A stretch of DNA of 64,000 bases from Hypomesus transpacificus (Eukaryota; Chordata; Actinopteri; Osmeriformes; Osmeridae): assembly GCF_021917145.1 (NCBI RefSeq), contig NC_061074.1, forward strand, positions 11,661,051-11,725,050. The letters run 5' to 3'. Made by a program: the position numbers and the translations under genes. The number at the start of each line of letters is the position of its first letter. Position 1 is the first letter of the stretch. Below the pieces are notes generated by a model. The model was not told where the DNA came from, did no database searches, and saw nothing but the letters and a program-made list of their open reading frames with translations. Positions 19,373 to 31,691 of this stretch are shown piece after piece.

Positions 19373-22256
19373 CCTGGAGAGAGACTAAGGATGCCATGTG
19401 TTGCTGCCCAGGTAGAACACTGCTGATTTGTTGTAGTTCGCCTAATTTCCACCAAGGGGTGGTATAAGCTAATGTGTGGACCTCTGATATGCACCGAAAG
19501 CGAGCATCGCTAAATCAAGCCATTTTGCATTGGACGCCGAGTTGTGTGTGGCTAAATGAATGATAAACATGGAGTGTACACAGTATGATGTGTTTATTTG
19601 CCAGTGACTCCTTGACCCTGGTGTCCAGTGTGCGATCCTCAAAACAACCCTCATCAACAAGACGATGTATTATTTAGTGTCTCAGGTGCACCAAGGTATT
19701 AACCTGTCTAGGATCCTTGCCCCAGGCTGTGGCCTAAATCCAGCTAACCTCACAGGGCCCCTGTGGTGGGGTGGCAAGGCCAACTGTGAAGCCGCCACTC
19801 TGCATTGTTAGCGATGTGTTTTCATCAGTATTCTGCCAGAGAAAGGCAAGGGCTCCTTTGGTCTATTATAACCAGCGCTGTCGTGCATCTCCCCCTTCTA
19901 AACAGCTTGAGCGAGCACAGAACGCCTGAGGGATCCAACAGTCATTCACAATAATGATATCTCTTGAATTTGCCTCGTCTTGTCCTGCGGCAGCGATAAA
20001 GGAAATAATCATCATCTTAATCTTCAAAGCCACACTCCGCTTCTCTCCGCCTGTGTCAACGGGCTGGCTCGGCTGGCTGCAGGAGATTTTTGGGTTAAGG
20101 AGATGGGAGAGTAGGGTTTTGGCTTCCCCCTTACCACCAACCCCCCCAACCCCCGCCAGCCCTTCAAACTCCTGTCACGCCACGTTAGCAAAAGCTACTA
20201 AGCGTGAGCTGCAGATGAGCCGCCAGAGAGAAGGGGGCACCGAGGGTGGCGTGGGCGACACGGGCACCGCGTCGTTGGGAAGCGGAGCGCTCACTGCCCT
20301 AGGGAGACGGGCGCCTGTGACCTCTCTATCTTGTCTTCTCAGCTTGGAGAGACCCCCGTTCTGGCCCTTCCAGACCCTCCGACTGCCCCGTCCCTCTACC
20401 CGTCAGCGCCTGGAACGCACACTCACCGCCTGCTGGAGATCTAATGCTGAACGGCCCACCCATACGACACACATCTCTCTCCCCCATCCCTCCTCTTCAG
20501 GACTGCAATGTTCACCACATTTTTATATTTAGCATTTGGCGGTTAGGACATTAGAGAACAATGTTTACTACTGTTCATAACATGTATAGCACTGTTTTTT
20601 TTTCGAAATACAGTAAAGAAAACGAGCGTAATCTTTAGTTGTAGCAATTATTTGTTTGAAACTCTCTCTTTCTTATTGTACATAGTCATTATGTGACAGA
20701 TTTCAGACATACATCTGTTTTCAAATTGGAAATGGCCATTTTATACCAGTTTGTACAGGATGAGAAGTCTTTAGGAATTGGTCTAAGCTGTCAGTATTTC
20801 AGTGAACAGATCATTGCGATTTTCTCACTAAAGGCACATAAACGTGAAACAAGTCAATAGACTTCATTTCTGACTGAAACCTGCATATCAATGCATCTGA
20901 CACAATGTAAATGTTCTACGTGTATGAATGCAACCTACTTGCTCCATGATCTCCATGCAACATGCCATCCATGATGTACCTAATGACCGTTAGCTTCTGT
21001 CTACTGCTACTACTACTACTACGTCTACTAACACACTGTCCACGGACCTATGCACTTTGTTGAATGTAGAAGGAAACGAATGACTCATAAATACCCGTCG
21101 ATGTATAAAGAATATGCCAATAAAGCAGAGTGGTTCGAACAACTGATGAAGATGTATTGGGTTCCATGTTCGGCTTTTCTATTGTGTTTATTTATAGATG
21201 CATGGGCAATGTGAGGGCTGGGCATGCAGTGCAAGTTGAAGTCAACAGGATGGAGATCGTAATGCTGTTATCCCAGGAGATAGAAACATGTTAAGGTAGA
21301 GGGGAAGCCGTATGACTGTTTCATAGAGTGATGTATCCTGTTAAACAAAGACATCAAGGAGACCAAGAAACACAGTACATCTACACACACATATGGCAAA
21401 ATGATATAGCAAAGTCATGTAGTTTGAGAGGAGATATTTGGGAGGTATCTGTGCCTTGGAAGGCTATGGGTTTGGTTAGTCACCTAAGTTAGACACAGAA
21501 ATCGAATTGGAATAGCTCGAACTTGAATGTGAATTGATTTCGAGGACCTCAATCTGGGTCCACAATTGATGATGGACTCTCGATTCAGAGGCCGAAAATA
21601 CCTCTGATCCTTATCTCCAAACACACGTCATCCTTGTCTGCTCACTCTCATTCTTCTCCAGAGGGGTCAACAAAGTCCCCTGTGTATTGTGGGGAATTTC
21701 AGAGGTATTGTTCTTAGTGTGGGCGAGGTATTTGTACAACAGATGCCTTTCTTTGGTGGGAAAGAGTAAAGTTCCTTTTAGTCTGGTAATGTTTAACAGA
21801 CTGGTCGATAAAGCTCCAAACCAAACATGAGGAGATACCAGCATCGTCGAGACTGTTACTTACAAAGCCAGTAGTGCAGCACCTGGACATTCTTTGAGAA
21901 ATCACACTCTGGTAAGTGAGATACATGAGATCCTAAAATGTAGTTTCAATGACAAACCTCCTATTGTCAGTGTTTGCTGTATTCTTCCATGTTGTTCAAA
22001 TTGGTCTGTTCAGTTTCCCAATCTGGTGTTCAGAATGTTACACGAGTGTTCTTGCTTCGGATTTTACATGGACTATCTATGTTCGGATTCAAGTCGATTA
22101 TTTTCTTGTTTTACAGGACAGGTTAAACTCAGTTGTGTTGTCATGTGTGTTGTTGAATAACTTGAAAGTATGCAATCACAATTAATTCCCTAAAAAACGT
22201 TGATTCAATAAACGTAGAATCTACAACGTCTGCATCGGCAATGGCTTGACCGTTCC
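19373..22256 (+). other. SH3BGR 3' UTR and intergenic gap to IGSF5
   Basis: The first part (to about 21,140) is the likely SH3BGR 3' UTR, ending near the AATAAA at 21119-21124. The remainder is the gap before IGSF5. No single-exon galactosyltransferase ORF of the B3GALT5 type is present, although mammals carry that gene here. The longest frame (19954-20532) is Pro/Ser-rich and resembles nothing known. Confidence 0.6.
21119..21124 (+). promoter_or_regulatory. Polyadenylation signal of SH3BGR
   Basis: A canonical AATAAA about 1.75 kb after the SH3BGR stop codon. It is a good candidate for the transcript end. Confidence 0.55.
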
Positions 22257-25200
22257 ATGGCAACGATGGACAATCTCATGATTTTGCTTTTGACATGCAT
22301 GACTCAAGGTAAGAGGTTCCTGTGCACACTGCCTAATCAGAATGGAAAATCCTTTAAGTTAGACTGCTAATATGCTTGTATATCTAATGCCATCACGTGC
22401 ATGATCACTACACCCTTGATATCAAACCCACAGGCACACTAATTAGACCGCATAATGATCTCTCTGCTCAGCATAATTAATTTTCTCAAAATGGCCGGCT
22501 TTTTTCTTGCCACTGAGCTATAGCATGGGACGTGAGAGTCAATTGTTCACCTCGCAAATTAGGTCACAAACTACGTTTATTTCTTCATTCCTAGATTTGA
22601 AAGTAGAAGAATGGAGCCGTATTAGATGGCCTAAGCCTACATATTTCTTAGACCTAATATCCTAACTGGTGCATCATTTATGACACTGGTCCACACATGC
22701 AAGGTGTGTACACCAACATAGTTAGTGGTTCACAAACAAGTTATATATCACCAAGATTACACAGGCTTGAGCCTACTATTTCATATTTGAAAATTACCCC
22801 CCGGCCCATTAATATTCAACGTTTTCTCCTTCATCTATCAATGGAATGAAGCTGCGAAACGACAAAGAAATTCAATTGGGGACTGATTTTCATGAAGGCG
22901 AGGAGAAACTGCGATGCCTCACAGTAGGTTATGGATATTCTTTTCGTCGCTGATTCTCAGTCTATTCAGTCAATTGCAACGTAGTCCCTGGGGATACACA
23001 AGCCAGTGGATTCTTCGGGCGGCGGGTGGACTGTTTACCCCTCCGGGCCCCAGGCCCACAGTGTAGCCTCCTCCCATTTGTCGTCTGTAGACTCATTTAC
23101 ACTTCCAGTCTTGTACACTTTAAATCCCGCCACCCTGAATCCCGTTCCTCAGCCCAAAGTCTGCTTCCTATTTGGATGACTCGGCACAGATGAAGTCACT
23201 TTCTCTCTTCCTCTCTCGTCTCTTAATATATCAAGTACCCACATGATCCCTTCTCTCCCTCTTTGGACCGCTGTAACTTTAATATTCCCTCCATCTCTCT
23301 CTTTGGACTCTTTGTCCCTCGCCTCTTCATCCCTCTCAAACTCCTCCTCTATCGCCTCAAATTGGATCTGGCTTCCATGTGTTTGTCTGAACTCCCAAGC
23401 TTGGGTCCTTTTAGATCCCTTCAGTCTGATCCTTTCGGAGGTTTGTACACAGCTGCTTCTTTGCAGGGCAGATCTAGATTAGATGTGTTTATCTTGCCAA
23501 ATGACGTATTCTGGCGTCCTTTTCAGAAGACTTGATCACTTGGTTTATTACAAACTTGGGGATGACTAAACCTTTATGGCTGCTACTAATTAACATACAA
23601 TCAGCATGGCCCCATTTGGTTCATAGGACATCTTGATATCGATGTTTATCGCATGAGGTCAAATTCAACAGTTCCCATCCCCTATGTGTTTGTGTTTATG
23701 TTTGTGTGTTGTGTGCATATTGTGTGTGTGTGCTGTCAACAGTGGAGCTTGTAATGCACCTCGAACCCAGAACACTAACGGTTCTACGGGGGAACCAGGC
23801 CAAGTTCACCTGCAGCACTAACGAGGACTGGGCGGTCATGTTGTGGTCCGTTGACGATGCCACCGTGTTGACCATCTCTGCTGAGCACGGCATCCTGTCC
23901 AAAAACCCCAACGTGACTGCAGAGGATCACTCTGGGGGAGGCACGTCCAGGTGGGAGATGGTTCTGGAGAGATCCGAGCGCAACCACCAGGGCCGCTGAC
24001 CTGTGAGCTCCAGAAAATCGGGAAAAAAGCAGCCACTCTGTCTGTACAAGGTGGGTGCTTGTGTGCGCTTCTCTTACTGGCTGCCCTTGAGATTTCCTTG
24101 AGCTGACTGGCTGATGGACCATGGCAGAGAGACAAAAGGGGAAGAGAGACTCCGAAAAGATTTCAAAGGCAAGGTGCAAAGTGATGTTTCTCCCTTTTTT
24201 CAAGGATTCTCTCGTGCACTCCCACACACACACACACCAAAGGAAATACACACACACACACATACAAAAAGTACAAGGCAAACCTCACACGCAGGCACAC
24301 ACTCACACGTAGTGTTTCATGTGTTCACCATGAACACAGGCAGTAACGCACACAGACATACACCGACGTGCACACACACCAACAAATGCACTGAAAGCAA
24401 ATTGGAAACTCCTCTTGCAAACAACAACGGTCTGACCATGCAGACAGCTCATTTGACCTTGACTAGGACTCTTGAAGGGTAAAAAGAGTGAAACCAGAAG
24501 TAAATAAAAGTAATTCCTCATCTTTGATACTGGAGCATCACCACCCCAAACACTTAGGCCGTCTCCTCTCTAACATTTCTAGAACACGAGCATATAAACA
24601 TCCCGGATTTGCCCTGAGCCTGCATCTGTTAATTGCCTGCCTTTGTTTTCATTTGTTTTGAGGCTTCGAGCAGTTCCCCCCCCCCCCCCCCCCCCCCCGA
24701 CTTGATCTAAAGCACCTGATTTAGTTATGGCCCATCGACCCAGGTGTATATCAGTGGGGAGAATTCATTTGGCTCGGTCTCCGTGGAGGAGTGCAGCCCT
24801 GGCGGCCCTAGTGACATGGTTGATGCCAGCTTCAGAGGCACGTGGGAGGGGTATCGATCGGGCCACAGTTATAAATACAACAGCCGAGGGGCACGGCCCT
24901 TGCCCCAGCGCTGCTCATGGGACCCTGGCAGAGTTGGCCCTTCACCTGCTGCCACCTTTCCCCGTCGGCCATCTTTCTTGGCATGCCCGCTGCTTTGTCA
25001 TGACAACGGAATGAGCACAAGAATCCCCTCCCCCCAAATGACTATGTAGCATTTCTAGCGGTCGTCACCACAACTCGCTTTTTCTTTGCGCCAAGGGCGG
25101 GACGTTTTACTTTCTTTCACGAGGTCTTTGAAGGAACAGTACAACTTGGACTGGTGTTTTAACTGCCGAGCGTGTCTCTGAAGGGCATTCAGGTACTGGG

Positions 25201-28200
25201 GGGATTAGGAGTGTTGAAATGTCAAGTCTGCATAACCATGAAGTGGCCTCTGCAGTTTGGCTAAAGTTGCTGTCTCAAAGGAGAGCTGTTTGCCTGTTGA
25301 AAGGAAAAATAACAACATTGTTTGACCACAATGACATGGAGGGCAAATGAGGAGATTGGGTTACTTTTGGGGTTACCTATAGTATCGGTACACCTACTGA
25401 ACAAAATTTGGGGTGTGCAGATCAACAATAACCCTCTATTGACGACATGAAACTAAATCATTGAGGACTAATGCTGAAAAAATATATCCCATTGCCTAGT
25501 CATATTCAGCAGTTCTCCATTCCCTGGTATTATTCAGCTAATTTGGCCCTTCCTACAAAGTGAGGACTCAGCTAAAACCTGTGCAAAGTCGCTCTCTGGG
25601 AGCAGCGCAATGAACCATCGCATCCAATATATTACAGGGAGGGGCCTCCTTTATCGCCGTGGCCACAAATCCTTGCTGACATATGTACCCATTAACAATA
25701 GTGTATGCTGGATCAAGCTTTACAGTGTTGGTGCAGAGGATCTCTCAGTCTTGACAGAACCTCGGAAATTAATCGTGCATCTTGGCGTTAACAGTCAGCA
25801 ACTCTGCTTGTGATTTCGGACCCGTTTGTCCAAATATACCATTGGAGGGGAGCCACAAATCTAGACCAGAGGCCCGTCCTCTGTTCTCTCCTCGTTCCTC
25901 CACTCTAATTGTCCAATATGAATCTGAATGGAAATACACACAGAGCACACACACACACACAGTAGGAGTGTGCACACGCACACACATGCACACACAAAGA
26001 TGTACATGTATGCATGTGCAGTGGAGCACCCAAACACCCACACACTCGCACGTAAACAAATCAATATGGCTGTATTATAGGCTGCTGAATAGGAGCAGAA
26101 TCTGCCATAGGGGCTGAAGCTGATGATGAAGCCACTTTGATGTAAATCAGAATGGAGTGGACATGCCTGTGGTTAAAGGCTACAGAGGCACACTGCGTTG
26201 TTCATTTTGATGAAGCACACACACACACACACACTCTTTCACTTTCTCTAGTCTCCCTCTGCCTCTTGCTCTTAATCATACTCAGACAAACACGCACTCA
26301 CACAGTCTGAAGCACACACAAACATACGCACACACACACACAGTTGATGTTGTAGACAGTGGCATACAAAACTGCTCATCTGAGCAGAAGGGAACCATAC
26401 TTCTTCTAGATTAAATGCTGACATCAGAGTGGCAATTTCCTCCCTGAGGGTCCTATTTAAAAATCACCGGGATTAAACCATGCTCTGTACCCAATCAGGC
26501 AGACCAACAAAGATTGCGACTGTTACAACAATTCACGAAATCGTATATTTAAAAAGAAAAACGTGATTTCAAGGATCACTTAGGTTGAGATTGTGGGAGA
26601 GGGGGTGGGGACCGATCTCGCCTGATTCTTTATCCCGTACATTTACCCACTGGATTCGTTTTTGGGGAGTTCTGTGTCAGTTTAGGGAAATGAGACTCAT
26701 CAGCAGGTTCAGACGTTGCGTCCTGGTTTGGCCTTTCCTCGAGGGGAAGGCCAAACAAAATCCAAGCTCCATCAGAGTATATGACACCAAGTCAAACAGA
26801 AAGGCAGGAGTAGGGGAAACAGATGGAAACGGGAGATCCAAAGCTCCGACGCTAAATCAACACGGACACGTAATTCATTGAGACAAAGCGCCACAGAGCT
26901 CGAGTAATTATCTGTCTGTCTCGAACAATTGTCTGTTGCGCCCCTCCGCCGTTCTCCCTGCCAGACATTAGACTTCACATATGAGATCTATCCAGGCCTA
27001 AGTGGCTTGGCGGACGGTTGCTGTGCATGATGGGTAGAAAGAGAGACGCCAGCCAATTGAGGCGGAGAGAGACAAGATCGATCATTTAGGGATGAAAAAA
27101 AAACGTCCATAAGGGAGCAGATCACTGGGGAGGCGGAGAAGCGATTGTCCGAGGAGGGATTTGGCTAGCACACGTGTGGCACAGGGAAGAAGAAAAAAAC
27201 GACATCACCATAAAATCACCTCCATTCCATGTTCACGTGCACAAACACACTCATGCATATCAATATAGGCAATCCCTCCTCACTTGAACACTGGAAAAGA
27301 ACCGTCAAAGATGCTGCTTCTGAATACTAAACTTCTACCCCCTTGGCATTCTAGAGAGGGGCACCATTGGCATCACGGGGGGCAACGTGTCGGCGGTGTG
27401 GGGGCAGCGGGTAGTCTTCGAGTGCCAGGCTACCGGTTGGTACCCCGAGCCCAGCCTGACATGGCAGGTGAACAGCAGGAAGGTGGATGACGGTCAGTAC
27501 AACGTTAGCGCTGGAGTTGCAGCCGATGGGCTCTACAACCGGACCAGTGCCCTCGGCATGCAGGCGCTGGAGTCGTCTCACGTGGAGTGTCTGGCGTCTG
27601 TGTCGGCCCTTCCAACTCCCCTGGCCAGCCGTGTCCGCTTGACTGTTTGTAAGAACACACACACGCGCGTGCAGAAACACACACACAGCCACACACACAC
27701 AGCCACAGCCATACACAACTAAACACGCAGCCACATGCATACACACTAACATACAGTATGGGGCACACTTTTGATTTTGCTCCTTTTCTCTTGCTGATCT
27801 GTTTACTGTGTTGTGGAACGCCGGGTCTCCTGTTGGATAAAAGCTAGCTACGTACAATAATAGTTCTTTTAGAAGGTGGTCCTTGTCTCTGAAGTCATCC
27901 TCCAAGATCAAATGTCGTCGGATTTCTTCTGTGCATTTCATCTGATTAGTATTGAAAAAATATTCAATAGTCTACCTTTAACAACAATAATAAAACCCAT
28001 TACCAAGGCTATACACTCAAAACATCACTAACTTGAAATACGGTGCCGTCAAATATATCTATATATTTTTGGCTTGCAGTTGCGGAAGTGCTTGTGGAAG
28101 ACAAGGACCGCACGGCCCTCATTGCAGTAGCGATCTCATCGTCCGCCATGCTCCTGCTCCTGCTCCTCAGCCTCTGCATTGTCCTCTGTTACAGAGCGAG

Positions 28201-28916
28201 TAAGCATCTTTTCTCCTCCTCCTATAGCGCTCACTGAAAAATGCCTGACCGCCGAGTGCCTTCCCGGGAACAATTAAAGTATAATGAAGAAGTAGCACGG
28301 TCACACGTTGTGACTTGGCAATGCCCACGCGCTGGCGCTCAGGCAAGGGCACCGGGGTTCACAACTCGAGTTGTCAGCAGAAATCTTGAGTTGTGTGTGA
28401 AGTGCTTGCTCTGCGCCTGACCTCTCCCACCTGTCTGTAAACGCAGTGTAGAACGTCCCCGTACATAGAGAGACAGGTGTCAAGGAGAGGTGAGCTGTAC
28501 ACAACACCCCCTGGTGGCCAGGGAAAAAACAGGCAGCCCTAGTCCAACAAGATAAATACATTTATTTCAGTTACTCGTTTTGTTTTGTGTTATTTATTAT
28601 AATAGCAAATTGATGATGTCATATGATGCTGTTTCAGAAATACCAAACTCTCTCCAAAGGGAGAGCTGTCATAAATGCTCAAGTCAGATTCTTAAGGTTA
28701 AAGCTAAGTCATCGCCAGACAGTTTTCTGGAGTGACCCCAATTCCTGTCACCTTTCTACCCTTAGGATTAATGTCTTACTGGTTTACCATTCAGCAAATT
28801 AAAGTGGATGTGGTGCTCTAGTGCCTTTGGGGGATGATAGACTGAGAAAAAGTGGGAGACAGGGCAAGAAAAAGAGACAGAGGATTCAGTCAGAGTTAAA
28901 GAGAGAGACAGAGAGA

Positions 28917-28967
<51 letters not shown>

Positions 28968-29010
28968 ACAAAAGAGAGACAGAGTGAGAGTGAGAGAGAT
29001 GGAGAGCAAA

Positions 29011-29042
<32 letters not shown>

Positions 29043-31691
29043 GATGAGGATGAGAAAGAGCGAGACAGAAAAGGTTTTCTTCGAAGTTTCTGGAGAACCA
29101 TCTCTGAGGGGATGTTGTTCGGGAGATGACTAGGAGAAGGTGGCCTGTTTGTGTGCGATAACAAAAAGTGCCCCTGAGTTATACGTTCAACTTCCTGTAA
29201 TCCCTGTGACTGATTTGGGACCAGTGCAAATCAGGGCCATGATTTGGAGCGCTGGGATTATTTTAAAGGCAGGTGTGCCCTTCTCTTCTGCAACACTAGT
29301 CATCCTACAGTCTGCCATAGTACCTCTTCACTGTCATTGATTGAGGCTGCTTTTGCTTGTACAAATTCCCTTCAACACCTTGGGTCAAATCATCATAATC
29401 AGGAGGTTTCATATTGAACCAAATGGCAGGGCTCCAAGTCAATATGACTGTCCGTTTGGCAAAGTCACGGAAGCATTGCAAGTACAGTGGGGAGAATAAG
29501 GATTAAGAATAGTCACCTTAATGACTTTGGACAGTGTGGGGTTTAACAAAAATAAAAACTGTGGCAATTACTCCAACCGGAATAGAGCCGGTTTAGAGTT
29601 GGCCAGGGGCGAGGACCATCTGTACTATTGTCTGACTATTGTCTTTGGCTTAAGCCAGGACCTTGGGGAAAGAAAGCAATGAGGATGTGAGATGAGATTT
29701 AATAACAGCCATCTTAGTTTCGGGCTCCACAATTCAAATGTTACCGTGGGCTATGGTGTACGCGCTGGTTGTAAACTACTTGGATAAGTACCAGGGTATT
29801 TCCCAGCTGCCCAGCTGGATCAGGACTCTCAGTGAGAGTGATGAAATGAGTGCATGCTCAACGTGATGTAAGGAAACTGGGATACATTTTTGTCTTTCAG
29901 AGTCGGGTCAAGCTGAGGCAGCAAGGTAACTCTCTTCGACCTTACCACAGCAACACTCACATCTCACTGTCTCCATGGAGACGTGTACAACTATGAAACA
30001 CCATGGAATGTCATCATTAGAACACGATGACCAATGAAGATCCATTATCATCCTGGACTATTAACGTGGATGGGACTAGCCATCCATGAAAATCATGAAC
30101 AGAAACATTATTAAAGAGGAGCTGATCCTAATAATGATAACATCCCATGGATTAAGATATTTCATTAGTTCTTTGCTGGAGCTAATGCCATGCTTGAATA
30201 AGTGAATTTGAAAATGTAATTAAACGGTATTCAAAGCACAGTTTTTAATCTAATATACCGATATTTTGAGGCTGGCAATGTATTTTTGTTGCTTCTGTAC
30301 TTAAATTAAAGATGAAATGCAAGCAGAGGTTAATGAAATTGTTCGAGTAATGATAATGGCAGTCATTTGTAAAGAGCTTTTCACCAAGCCTGCTGTGCAC
30401 TGGGAATTGTTTGTTTTGTACGCACAAAATCACAAAACCCCCCTGCTTCCGACAAGGTGGATGCACACTATCTTAAAGGTTATCTTTTCCATTGGGCTGC
30501 TCCTGTGGGTCCCCTCAGGATGGACGAATCAGAGAGCAGCAGGAGCTCGGCTGCTGAGGTGACAGGGGGCAAGATCAACCCGGGATACGCTGCAGAGGTC
30601 CTCACAGGTGAGCCCTTGAAGTAGACACAGCCTACTCATTACACAATGTTATTTCCTACAGTTATTCACCGGTGAATTCTAGAAATCATTCAAATATGAC
30701 ATTTTGCCACATTTAATCTTTTTTTTTTTTTTACCATGTGGGGAATTCAATAAATGAACCAAAACCGAAATGTGTCTAAATCCATGACTGAATACAATGG
30801 GATTTGGTAATCCAGTGTGATGTTATGCCATGTACCATGTTCAAGCTGATACAACACCTTCCTGAGTGCAGGAGAAACGGTCAGAGGGGATGTCAGGTCA
30901 GGTCAAGTCTTGTTTTTCTCTCGACAGACATCGGCCAGCATGACCTTCACTTGGATGCTCACAGCCCAACGGACTTTCAGTCTGGCACTCACAAGGTAAC
31001 AAGAAAAACGTAGAGAGGGGAAAGACGTACAGTGAGAGAAAGGAGAGGAGAATCGAACTATAAATAGAAAGGTTGTGTAAAGAGAGAGGTGCAGAAAGAG
31101 TGGTGTAAAGGGAGGGAGAGGAAGGGGTCCACAGAGCCACACACTATCAGGGATGTAGAAATATGAATAATATTCAACTATACAACTGATGCAGGCTGGT
31201 AACATATGACTGAATTCAAACAGATCAATCTAAAAGGCTTGTACACTGAATGACGTGATATCAGACTAATATCCCAGAAAAATGACTTTTCTAGCAAAGT
31301 GTCACCTCTTGGATATACAAGGTGACCACGACTTCATGTAAAGAATGTCCAATTTGAAGTCTGTCAATACTTAAGGTAAGAGGACTTTGAAGAAGCTCTC
31401 TTAGGGATGGCCTAAGGTGACCCTTGCTTTAATCGATTGACATTTCGATCCAATTTTACGGATCTACATACCAATAGGTGTATCCTAACATCTACGGTTG
31501 ACGAGAGGGGTATTTTGAAGTTGATCTGATTTGAGTAAAACATTTTTGGAAAAAGAGCCTTCTGTTGATCTTTTTCCCAGGTCCCTGATGTCGCGTCCTC
31601 CAATGCCTTCTCAGAGCACAGTCCCGGTTTGGCCCACGTTGGTTCGGAGGGAGAGGAGTCAAAGAGCATCAGAAGAGTCACCATGGTGTGA
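22257..31691 (+). CDS. igsf5: IGSF5 (JAM4-like) immunoglobulin cell-adhesion protein, frame broken in exon 2
   Basis: Exons: 22257-22308, 23743-24050, 27355-27648, 28080-28199, 29901-29925, 30519-30607, 30928-30995 and 31581-31691 (TGA). The first exon gives a short hydrophobic signal peptide (in-frame ATGs at 22257 and 22266). Exon 2 is an Ig V-type domain with Cys in KFTCST and in TCELQK. Exon 3 is a second Ig domain (VVFECQATGWYPEPSLTW, then SSHVECLA). Exon 4 holds the membrane helix, with a Leu-rich core. The later exons form a cytoplasmic tail ending VTMV, a class I PDZ ligand; mammalian IGSF5 also ends in a T-x-V-type ligand and binds MAGI-1 at tight junctions. All junction phases agree. 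Exon 2 is 308 bp where 309 is needed: one base is missing between 23996 and 23997, which creates an immediate TGA. With it the protein would be 355 residues. This is either a sequence error or a recent null allele; the rest of the gene is intact. Confidence 0.85.
23997..23999 (+). pseudogene. igsf5: Frameshift and premature TGA in IGSF5 exon 2
   Basis: The frame reads ...HQGR and then hits TGA. One base later in register the sequence continues as TCELQKIGKKAATLSVQ, which contains the expected second Ig cysteine. A one-base loss just before 23997 explains both. No other lesion is visible in the gene. Confidence 0.8.
24223..24310 (+). repeat. (CA)n-rich tract in IGSF5 intron 2
   Basis: Interrupted CA repeats shortly after exon 2. 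Confidence 0.85.
24676..24698 (+). repeat. Poly-C tract in IGSF5 intron 2
   Basis: An uninterrupted C run, a likely assembly weak point. Confidence 0.85.
25938..25996 (+). repeat. (CA)n-rich tract in IGSF5 intron 2
   Basis: Interrupted CA repeats. A second short CA run lies at 26215-26234 and a third near 26329-26341. Confidence 0.8.
28897..29037 (+). repeat. (GA)n microsatellite in IGSF5 intron 4
   Basis: A long GA/GAGAGACA tract of about 140 bp. The Glu/Arg-rich and Ser/Leu-rich ORFs read from it on the two strands are artefacts of the repeat. Confidence 0.92.

Noticed and set aside
19954-20532. 192-residue Pro/Ser/Thr-rich ORF in the SH3BGR 3' UTR
   Set aside because: It lies between the SH3BGR stop and its polyadenylation signal, has no recognised domain and its composition follows local C-rich sequence.
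24739-25049. Possible extra IGSF5 exon after the AG at about 24742 (VYISGENSFGSVSVEE text)
   Set aside because: Exon 2 joins the 27355 exon directly in the right phase to give consecutive Ig domains; this segment gives the wrong phase and has no Ig features.
28821-29164. Glu/Arg-rich plus-strand and Ser/Leu-rich minus-strand ORFs
   Set aside because: Both are translations of the (GA)n microsatellite.
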